Source of the DNA: Legionella sp. PATHC032
GTDB lineage: Bacteria; Pseudomonadota; Gammaproteobacteria; Legionellales; Legionellaceae
DNA: 64,000 nucleotides
Direction: 5' to 3'
Assembly: GCF_026191185.1 (NCBI RefSeq)
Contig: NZ_JAPHOV010000001.1
Location: 3,072,501 to 3,136,500, forward strand
The notes beneath the pieces are model-generated. The model did not search any database, was not told the DNA's origin, and worked only from the letters and a program-made list of their open reading frames with translations. Shown here in pieces: positions 57,009-64,000 of this stretch (its first letter is position 1; each line of letters opens with the position of its first letter). The translations under genes and the position numbers were made by a program.

Positions 57009-58511
57009 CTAGTGACTGGGAATATAGGTCGTGGAGTATTCTACTGTTTCTATATCCTTATTTCCTTTCAAGGAAGGGACTGTAATATAGCGGCTTAACC
57101 GAGGCGATACTAACCACATAATAACTGCAATCAATAGAGTAACAATGCCAATACAGGCAAATACATCGGAATAAATCAATAAAGACTCAACTCCTGGTTT
57201 GATGTTCTCAGGAAGTGCTGTAAAAGACGCGACTGTTGCGCCAATAAATCCTGCCACTGCAGAGGTTAAAAACCACATTCCCATAACAAACCCTGCATTA
57301 GCAGCCGGCACTAATTCAGCAACCATTGCAACACCAAGAGCTGATACTAATAACTCGCCAAGACTTTGGAATAAATAACTGAAAATCATCCACCAGGAAG
57401 AAACCATGCCATTTCCAACATAAAAATAACGAGCAAAATACAGCATTAAAAAGCTCACTGCACACATGGTCATGCCGAATGCAAATTTATAAGGTATAGA
57501 AAATAAAATATTATGTTGGTGCAATTTTCTATAGAAATAAGCTAATACGGGACTCATTAATACAATCCATATTGGATTTAGAGCTTGAAAGCTCTGCGGA
57601 TCAATTGTGATGCCCAGGACAGTAGGTATTACATTATTTACAGCGAACAGATTTAATGAAGTAGGCATCTGTTGGTATAAAGTAAAAAATATGACTGCTT
57701 CGATCATTAAAACCAAAGCGACTAACATTCTCATAAAAAAAGCCTGAGTTTGTTTGCGCATTAAATAGATATAAACACACACTACGAGCAGTGTAATACC
57801 CCACAACAGATTTTTAGCAAGCATGACATGTTGTAATAAGTAAGCTGATATTCCAGTAAGCATTAAAACACCAGCTATTATTATTCCCCAGTGAAGAACA
57901 GTTATTTTTCGAAGATCCGCTTTTGTATTGACATGCGCCACATGTTGTCGTTGATACCAATAATTCACAATACCCAAAATCAACCCTATTGCACTAATCA
58001 TGTAAGCATATGAGTAACCATAAGCGCTTGATACTGCTGGTCCAACGAATAATGCAACCATACTGCCCAAATTAATAGCCATATAATAAAGGGTAAAACC
58101 GCCATGTAATCGCGGATCATTGTCATCATAGCATTTGGATAACAAATTCGATGGATTCGCTTTGAATAGACCATTGCCTACACAAATTAAACCTAATGCA
58201 AGAAATACATGCTGCTTATCAGTGACTGCAAGAGAAAAATAACCCAGGGCCAGCACAACAAGCCCGAGAACTATGGTTCGTTTGGTGCCAAGAATCCTGT
58301 CGCCTAAATATCCACCAATAACCACCATCCCATACACCAGCGCAGAATAAGCACCAAAGGTATAGTAAGACTCTAAATCGCTATAACCCAGGTAACGAAT
58401 AAAATAAAGAGTAAGAATTCCCTGAACTGTATAGAATCCAAATCGCTCCCACAACTCCAACATAAAAATCATGTGAAATGCACGAGGTTGCTCACGAAAT
58501 AAATTCAGCAT
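57009..58511 (-). CDS. POT/PTR family proton-dependent oligopeptide transporter
   Basis: The 500-residue protein has about 14 membrane helices. The N-terminal motif ELWERFGFYTVQGILTLYF (the ExxERFxYY-type proton/peptide motif) and GGYLGDRILGTKRTIVLG are diagnostic of POT transporters. FKANPSNLLSKCYDDNDPRLHGGFTLYYM covers the second signature. It imports di- and tripeptides with protons. L. pneumophila lives on amino acids and peptides, so this fits its nutrition. It is single, between effector-like genes. Confidence 0.93.
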   Translation of the reverse strand: MLNLFREQPRAFHMIFMLELWERFGFYTVQGILTLYFIRYLGYSDLESYYTFGAYSALVYGMVVIGGYLGDRILGTKRTIVLGLVVLALGYFSLAVTDKQHVFLALGLICVGNGLFKANPSNLLSKCYDDNDPRLHGGFTLYYMAINLGSMVALFVGPAVSSAYGYSYAYMISAIGLILGIVNYWYQRQHVAHVNTKADLRKITVLHWGIIIAGVLMLTGISAYLLQHVMLAKNLLWGITLLVVCVYIYLMRKQTQAFFMRMLVALVLMIEAVIFFTLYQQMPTSLNLFAVNNVIPTVLGITIDPQSFQALNPIWIVLMSPVLAYFYRKLHQHNILFSIPYKFAFGMTMCAVSFLMLYFARYFYVGNGMVSSWWMIFSYLFQSLGELLVSALGVAMVAELVPAANAGFVMGMWFLTSAVAGFIGATVASFTALPENIKPGVESLLIYSDVFACIGIVTLLIAVIMWLVSPRLSRYITVPSLKGNKDIETVEYSTTYIPSH

Positions 58512-58578
58512 GAATTTTCATTCCTTGATAGTAATTTTTTTTAACTTAAAGGAAATTCTTGTTTTTTGCAATGCAGAT

Positions 58579-59967
58579 TTAAATTTTAGGGGCATCAGGA
58601 TGCTCTATATCTGACTCGCTTTCTCCATCCTCATCATCATTCTCTTTGGCTGGTAGTTTTCTGGAACCCAACGTTCCTGGAGAGGGAGAGGTGGATAGAG
58701 ATGAAAAATGCTGAAGCTTATCTGGCGACGCTTCCTCTACTTCCTCTTTTTTTTCCATTCTTACTTTTTCCTTGAGCCTGTTGATATTTACTGATAACCC
58801 TACCAGTACATCCTCAGTTGATTCATGTACAGGTTTATGTTCCTCTGAATCCGCAGAAATTGGCATCTCAGCATCTATTGGCGGTAAATCAAACTCATTA
58901 TCGATTTGCAAAGAATCTTCTTTTTTTTCTTCTTCCTCATGACTTAAAGTCGGTTTGTTATCTATATCCTGTGATTCAGCACTCTCACTTGGGGTTGATT
59001 TTAATTTATTGTAGAGCCAGACAGCCGTTGATTTAACTAATGGCGCACTTACCCTAGCAACGAAATACGCACCTCCAGCAATTGCTATTCCAGCCAACAT
59101 TCCCCCGCCAACGGGCGGGAAAAATAAAGTGACAGTCAAGGCTACGATAGTAAGCGCAGACAAAGCAACCGCGACAGTCCTGTCAACAACCTTCATTGTA
59201 TCCAACTTTTTGATTTGTTGTTCTAATTGCAACTCGTTGTTTTTTAAACTCTGGATTTGTTTTTTCTGCCTGTTATAGTCCTCCTGGACAACTGATATTT
59301 CAAATAAAATGGCTGCTATTTGCTCTTCATTGTCAGCGCTTTGTAAAAGGGATTCTAAATGCTTGGCTTTATCCTGAATTTTCAGCATTTCATCCTCTTC
59401 TCTTATGATCTCCGCTTTTAACTTTTTCCTTTCCCTGCCTAGTTGATAGCGTTCGTAAAGAGTTTTTCCTAATAAAAACGCACCCACACCTAAACTGAGG
59501 CCTGCTGCAGCAAAAGCTATATAAGGAGCTGCTACCGGAACTGCCAATGCGGTTATTGTCAATCCTAACAATACTGCGGAATAAAGCCATTTTGCATTAT
59601 TACTCAAATTAACAGGCACTTCTTCGCCTAGCAAATAAGCTGATAAATAAATAATAGGAATGCGCAGAAAATCAAAACCGGCCATGGCCACACCGCCAAA
59701 AGCAAAACCGTGAGCTAAAGATTCTTTGCCCGGGGTATGGGATATACTAGTGATTCGCTCACCAATTTTGACAGCTACGTCACCCGTATCATCAACCGTT
59801 TTTAAAAATTTTGACAGCAAGGGAATCCGTTTTGTGGCTTTTTTTAATAGTGACGTTTTATCTAAAGGAGTCAACGGATATTCAATAGGAAGCTGCATCG
59901 ACTGTAACAGTTGAAGAGCTTTTTCTATTTCAAATTTTCTGAATCTTTCGTCTTTTGTAATTCCCAT
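58579..59967 (-). CDS. effector-like protein with hydrophobic hairpins, coiled coil and acidic tail
   Basis: I start at ATG 59967 (462 residues); the GTG at 59976 lacks a ribosome site. Residues ~90-180 contain hydrophobic segments (GFAFGGVAMAGFDFLRIPII; LYSAVLLGLTITALAVPVAA; AAAGLSLGVGAFLLGKTLY). A charged coiled coil follows at ~170-255 (ERKKLKAEIIREEDEMLKI). A second hydrophobic pair lies at ~265-310 (VALSALTIVALTVTLFFPPV; AGIAIAGGAYFVARV). The last ~130 residues are rich in Glu, Asp, Ser and Pro, ending ESDIEHPDAPKI. No family is recognised. Layout resembles the protein at 55435-56748, suggesting host-membrane targeting; this is inference. Confidence 0.6.
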   Translation of the reverse strand: MGITKDERFRKFEIEKALQLLQSMQLPIEYPLTPLDKTSLLKKATKRIPLLSKFLKTVDDTGDVAVKIGERITSISHTPGKESLAHGFAFGGVAMAGFDFLRIPIIYLSAYLLGEEVPVNLSNNAKWLYSAVLLGLTITALAVPVAAPYIAFAAAGLSLGVGAFLLGKTLYERYQLGRERKKLKAEIIREEDEMLKIQDKAKHLESLLQSADNEEQIAAILFEISVVQEDYNRQKKQIQSLKNNELQLEQQIKKLDTMKVVDRTVAVALSALTIVALTVTLFFPPVGGGMLAGIAIAGGAYFVARVSAPLVKSTAVWLYNKLKSTPSESAESQDIDNKPTLSHEEEEKKEDSLQIDNEFDLPPIDAEMPISADSEEHKPVHESTEDVLVGLSVNINRLKEKVRMEKKEEVEEASPDKLQHFSSLSTSPSPGTLGSRKLPAKENDDEDGESESDIEHPDAPKI

Positions 59968-60104
59968 CACAGTCACTCAAGAAAAGCATTGATTTAATTT
60001 ATATATATCAATTCATTATCAAGCAAAGATGGCATTGGCAATTCTTTCTTGCTAATTAGTCCTGATTTCAACTATATTTCTAATTATAATAAATAAAATA
60101 AAAC

Positions 60105-61217
60105 ATGATGGCTAAAAAAGCTCTATATTTGGCAGGTGGTGGTGCTCGAGGTGCTTATCAAGCAGGGGTACTCAAAGCAATCGGGCATATTTTACAAACC
60201 AAAACGCTACCTTTTGACTTGGTAAGTGGTGTCAGCGTAGGCAGTGTCAATGCAGCCGTACTTGCTGAAAATGCCAATGATTTTCCTGCCGCCCTGGATA
60301 AACTCGAGGCCATTTGGGGTGAAATTCATTGTCAACAAATCTACAAGGCAAGTAATTACGAATTGAGCAAATCAGTAATGCGTAATTTAAGCACCTTAAT
60401 TATCAAACAACGTCAATCAGGGCATTTGCTTGATACAACACCATTACGGCAATTTCTGGAAGAAAACATTGACTTCACACGAATCGAACAAAATATACAA
60501 GAAGGATACCTTGATACTTTCGAAGTCTTAAGCGCCTGTTATGAAACACATCAAACCATCTCTTTCTATGCCCATAATCATTCAGAATTTGAAGATTGGA
60601 ATTATCCACGTCATAGCAGCCAACGTGCGGTGATTAATGCCCAGCATATTCTGGCATCAAGCGCCTTACCACTGTTCTTCCCCCCTGTCAGTCTCAATGG
60701 ATTCCATTATGGCGATGGAAGTATAGGTTTGGTCGCCCCCCTTCGCGGAGCTATTCGTTTTCAAGTCGATAGAATTCTCATCTTAGGCACCAGGGAATTA
60801 CCCGAATTTACCGATCCAGAAACCTTGCGCAATGGTGAAATCGCTTTCGCCCATATTCTAGGCAATATGATGAATGGGCTTTTTCTGGATAATCTGGATA
60901 GGGATATAGAAATGGTCAATCGTATGAATGAAATAGCTACTCTTTTATCCATGTGGAAAAAACGACGCTCTCCCTGGAGACCTATCTCAACGTTGCATTT
61001 ACGCCCGAGCAGAGCAATGGCCTCAGTAGCGCAAAACCATTACACCAGCATGCCAGTATTGCTTCGATTTTTATTAAATATTATGGGAGCCAGGAGTCAT
61101 TCCGGTGATCTGCTTAGCTTTTTACTCTTTGAAAAAGAATTTACTCGGGAATTACTGGAATTAGGATACCAGGACACTATTGCCGCAGCCACAGAAGTCA
61201 GCGCTTTTTTTAGTTAG
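60105..61217 (+). CDS. patatin-like phospholipase
   Basis: The 370-residue protein has all patatin features: the oxyanion loop GGGARGAYQAGVLKAIG (~11-27), the Ser hydrolase elbow GVSVGSVNA (nucleophile S45 by the 60105 start), and the catalytic Asp in FHYGDGSIGLV (~D204). The pattern of the C-terminal half (~230-370) resembles bacterial patatins with a DUF3734-like tail. It should cleave acyl chains from phospholipids. No signal peptide is present, so it would be cytosolic unless secreted by type IV. ATG 60105 and ATG 60108 are both possible; no clear ribosome site decides. Confidence 0.88.
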   Translation: MMAKKALYLAGGGARGAYQAGVLKAIGHILQTKTLPFDLVSGVSVGSVNAAVLAENANDFPAALDKLEAIWGEIHCQQIYKASNYELSKSVMRNLSTLIIKQRQSGHLLDTTPLRQFLEENIDFTRIEQNIQEGYLDTFEVLSACYETHQTISFYAHNHSEFEDWNYPRHSSQRAVINAQHILASSALPLFFPPVSLNGFHYGDGSIGLVAPLRGAIRFQVDRILILGTRELPEFTDPETLRNGEIAFAHILGNMMNGLFLDNLDRDIEMVNRMNEIATLLSMWKKRRSPWRPISTLHLRPSRAMASVAQNHYTSMPVLLRFLLNIMGARSHSGDLLSFLLFEKEFTRELLELGYQDTIAAATEVSAFFS

Positions 61218-61266
61218 CCAGAGTTTGGTTGCAAAAGCACATCAACCTGTTATGCAAACTTCCGAT

Positions 61267-62064
61267 TTAAAAAGATCGCAGTTGCGCTAAGATTTCCTTG
61301 GTAGAAGGCATAATATCATTCCATATAAAGAATGCTTCGGCAGCTTGCTCTACTAACATACCTAATCCATCAGCTGCTTCACACCCTCCATTACGAGCAT
61401 ATTGAACAAAGGCAGTACTTGTTTTTTTATTATAAGCTAAATCATAACAAAATGGTTTATGGGATAACACTTCTTCAGGTAATACAATGACTTGACCTGA
61501 CAGACTCGCAGAAGTGGCATTAATGATTAAATGAAAGGACTCTGACAACTCAGCAAAACTTGCGACATTAATTTGAGGAAATTGACGCTGTAATTCTTCT
61601 GCTTTTTCCAAAGTCCGATTAGCAACCATTAATTTTAACGGTTTCGTTTCTAATAAAGGAAAAATAATCCCTCTTGCGGCTCCGCCAGCCCCCAGAATCA
61701 GAATTTTTTTATCTTTTAATTCAAGAAATCGGGATAAATCACGTATCAAACCAATACCATCGGTATTGTCAGCATGTAATTGATTTTCTTTCATCCAAAG
61801 GGTGTTTGCCGCGCCAGCCAGGGTACATCTCGGCGTGCGTACTGTTGCTAATTCATAAGCGCGTTTTTTATAAGGTAAAGTGACATTAAGTCCATTGCCA
61901 TATTGGATAAAGAAATCAGATACCTGCTGTTCAAACCTGACATCATCACCCAGGATTTTTTCATAAATCAATTTAATTTGGGTTTGTTGAGCAAACATTT
62001 GATGAATAACAGGAGACAAACTATGTGCAATTGGATTACCTATCACTGCAAAATGGTGAAGCAC
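61267..62064 (-). CDS. aroE: shikimate dehydrogenase (NADP+)
   Basis: The 265-residue protein begins [20 protein letters not shown] (shikimate-binding Ser residues). It contains [16 protein letters not shown] with the catalytic Lys, and [15 protein letters not shown] with the catalytic Asp. [17 protein letters not shown] is the NADP loop and [12 protein letters not shown] the NADP-specific Asn-Arg-Thr motif. [18 protein letters not shown] closes the domain. It reduces 3-dehydroshikimate. The start is GTG 62064. Confidence 0.96.
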   Translation of the reverse strand: MLHHFAVIGNPIAHSLSPVIHQMFAQQTQIKLIYEKILGDDVRFEQQVSDFFIQYGNGLNVTLPYKKRAYELATVRTPRCTLAGAANTLWMKENQLHADNTDGIGLIRDLSRFLELKDKKILILGAGGAARGIIFPLLETKPLKLMVANRTLEKAEELQRQFPQINVASFAELSESFHLIINATSASLSGQVIVLPEEVLSHKPFCYDLAYNKKTSTAFVQYARNGGCEAADGLGMLVEQAAEAFFIWNDIMPSTKEILAQLRSF

Positions 62065-62290
62065 AAAAAAACTCCTTTATCCTATAGGTTTCGTTGGTTT
62101 TCTAAATTATAAACTTTTTTCACCCAAGCAGCACATCAATCCATATTTATCTTAAATCGAATCCTTGATGATCAAGCTGAAAAGTTAATTTAAGAGTTTT
62201 GTAAGTTTTGTATGCGCAAATAAAAGGATAAAAATCGGCTAAGGCGTGCTGAGTTTGCCTATAGCAAAACCCAGCACACGTTAATTCACT

Positions 62291-64000
62291 CTATTTTTCT
62301 TCAACGACCAGACTCTTATCTATAACTTCACGCAAATCCCGCGATAAATCCAGTTGTGTAAGCTGCTCCAACTGATTCAGGATTAGCTTTTGTCTTGGCT
62401 CATCATAACTTCGCCAGCGCGTAAAAGGGGTAGCCAATCGTGCAGCGATTTGAGGATTCAGTTTATCCAGTTTAATCAGCACATCACTTAAAAAAACATA
62501 TCCGCTACCATCTAGGGCATGGAAGTTTCTGGGGTTAGCCATACAGAAAGCGCCAACCAGAGCCCTAACTTTATTGGGATTTTTAATACAAAAAGCAGGA
62601 TGTTGCGTTAATTTTTTGACATGAGCCAATGTACCTGGTAATTCACATGCCGCTTGCATGGCAAACCACTTATCCAGTACCAATTCATTATGAGACCATT
62701 GTTCATAAAATCTTTCTATGGCTTCGTTCCGGTGAGACTCCCTGGAACAATTGACTAGTAAGCTGCAACTGGCAATTTGATCCGTCATGGTCCGAGAGGC
62801 TTTGAATTGTTCTTGGCATAATTCTAAAGCATCCGATTCTTTTGCTTTCATCATCAACCATAAACAGACATTTCTTAATTTTCTGCGTCCATAAGCTTGG
62901 CCATGCATGCGATGATCTTCTAATTCCCATAATGCTTTATAAAGATCAGATGCCTTTGTGTATAAACCCAATCCCAATTGTTGACGGAAATAGTCTCGCA
63001 CTGATTCCACCTTGCTGACATCAACCCATTTCATTGTAGCTGCTACTTCTTCAAATCCTGGTGGTGTCAGCAACTCTGCCCGGAGATCCATATCAAGAGA
63101 CTCATCAAGCAAAACATGCTGAAAGGCAGCGATAAGAGTTTCAGACACTTGCCATTCACTGGTTGGTAATTTCAAGTTTTCATTGAGGCAGTTAAGAACC
63201 AGACGTTGTGCGGCGTCCCACTTGGCATATCCATCCGTTTCATAACGCAATAAAAATAACAAATCATCCTGCTCCAGATCATCATAAATTTTTACAGGAG
63301 CTGAAAATTCTCTTAATAGCGAGACAACTGGCTTCTCATTTAGCCCGGAAAAAATAAAACGTTGTTCCTTCTCTTTTAACTCCAAAAGCTCATTTTCTAT
63401 GGGAATCATTTCCCCTTTCGAATCAAATAATGCCATGCGAACCGGGATATGAAATGGTTTTTTCTCATGGCATTCAGGAGTAGGAGGACAATGTTGTTGC
63501 ATAGTAAGTTCTAATCGCCCTTCTGAAAAATGGCTTAGGACACGCACTTCAGGCGTCCCTGCCTGGCTATACCAAAGTTTGAATTGTGTTAAATCGACTC
63601 CGTTGGCATCTTCCATGGCAGCAACAAAATCATCAATGGTTACGGCATGGCCATCATGGCGTTTGAAATAAAGATCCATGCCTCGTCGAAACCTCTCCTT
63701 GCCTAGCAAAGTATGTTGCATGCGAATCACTTCCGCGCCTTTGTTATATACTGTCGCCGTATAAAAATTATTAATTTCCTGATAGGATTCAGGTCTTACT
63801 GGATGCGCCATACTCCCCGCGTCCTCAGGAAATTGAGCGCTACGCAATACCTTAACGTCCATGATCCGATTGACATCACGAGAATTCATATCCCGAGAAA
63901 ATTCCTGATCCCGAAAAACAGTCAATCCCTCTTTCAAACTTAACTGGAACCAGTCACGACAAGTCACACGATTTCCTGTCCAGTTATGGAAATACTCATG
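62291..64000 (-). CDS. pepN: aminopeptidase N (PepN), C-terminal ~570 codons, 5' end outside window
   Basis: The frame is open to the right edge and begins exactly at HEYFHNWTGNRVTCRDWFQL, the HExxH zinc motif of M1 peptidases, followed by SLKEGLTVFRDQEFS, which carries the third zinc ligand (Glu of KEGLTVF). VYNKGAEVIRMQHTLLG has the catalytic Tyr region. Helical domains III and IV run to the stop at 62291. Total family length is about 870 residues; only the last two-thirds lie here. It removes N-terminal residues from peptides and fits the peptide-feeding lifestyle. Confidence 0.95.
   Translation of the reverse strand, partial: HEYFHNWTGNRVTCRDWFQLSLKEGLTVFRDQEFSRDMNSRDVNRIMDVKVLRSAQFPEDAGSMAHPVRPESYQEINNFYTATVYNKGAEVIRMQHTLLGKERFRRGMDLYFKRHDGHAVTIDDFVAAMEDANGVDLTQFKLWYSQAGTPEVRVLSHFSEGRLELTMQQHCPPTPECHEKKPFHIPVRMALFDSKGEMIPIENELLELKEKEQRFIFSGLNEKPVVSLLREFSAPVKIYDDLEQDDLLFLLRYETDGYAKWDAAQRLVLNCLNENLKLPTSEWQVSETLIAAFQHVLLDESLDMDLRAELLTPPGFEEVAATMKWVDVSKVESVRDYFRQQLGLGLYTKASDLYKALWELEDHRMHGQAYGRRKLRNVCLWLMMKAKESDALELCQEQFKASRTMTDQIASCSLLVNCSRESHRNEAIERFYEQWSHNELVLDKWFAMQAACELPGTLAHVKKLTQHPAFCIKNPNKVRALVGAFCMANPRNFHALDGSGYVFLSDVLIKLDKLNPQIAARLATPFTRWRSYDEPRQKLILNQLEQLTQLDLSRDLREVIDKSLVVEEK

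Overview
The window looks like a chromosomal segment of Legionella pneumophila or a very close relative. The evidence is AT-rich coding sequence of gammaproteobacterial type, a Fur-controlled IucA/IucC-like gene matching frgA, a long coiled-coil protein matching the Dot/Icm effector LepA, a phasin-like protein, and several large lysine/glutamate-rich proteins of eukaryote-interaction type lying singly between housekeeping genes. Species and effector identities rest on remembered family features; no database was searched.

Layout. (1) 1-4.4 kb, plus strand: the 3' end of dnaX, then ybaB and recR, followed by two tightly coupled envelope genes (a DUF547 protein and a membrane alkaline-phosphatase-superfamily enzyme). 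(2) 4.5-9.1 kb, accessory: an unrecognised helical protein, an OmpR-type regulator whose receiver lacks the phosphoacceptor Asp, a phasin, and a small protein with clan CD (C80/caspase-like) His and Cys blocks. (3) 9.1-12.1 kb: a CNNM/CorC-type membrane protein, ppa, a HIT protein and folE. (4) 12.1-14.8 kb, a scar region: a 3' remnant of a sorbosone-dehydrogenase-like gene, a candidate phosphoinositide-kinase-like protein, and remnants of IS5-type and IS630-type transposases. (5) 14.8-39.7 kb, minus strand: a long housekeeping block. In transcription order it is tpiA, secG, tRNA-Leu(GAG), nuoABCDEFGHIJKLMN, initiator tRNA-fMet, rimP, nusA, infB, rbfA, truB, rpsO, pnp. (6) 40-43.6 kb, plus strand: the LepA-like effector, lying against the flow of the block. 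(7) 43.6-49 kb: rlmE, ftsH, folP and glmM (minus), with yhbY divergent from rlmE. (8) 49-54.5 kb: an OafA-type acyltransferase divergent from the Fur-regulated frgA, then a pgsA-type gene overlapping hda. (9) 54.7-61.2 kb: three effector-like genes interrupted by a POT peptide transporter, then a patatin-like phospholipase. (10) 61.3-64 kb: aroE and the 3' part of pepN.

How it fits together. Regions 5-7 are the well-known gammaproteobacterial cluster rlmE-ftsH-folP-glmM-secG-tRNA-Leu-tRNA-fMet-rimP-nusA-infB-rbfA-truB-rpsO-pnp. Here the whole respiratory complex I operon sits between the two tRNA genes, and a host-interaction gene sits between glmM and tpiA. tRNA-Leu lies only 24 bp before nuoA, so nuo transcription must come through it. 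A second plausible sigma-70 promoter sits in the unusual 247-bp nuoA-nuoB gap. The most novel candidates are the clan CD-like protein (8.1-8.8 kb), the kinase-like protein (12.7-14.2 kb), the 32-residue repeat array in the LepA-like protein, and the effector-like cluster at 54.7-60 kb.
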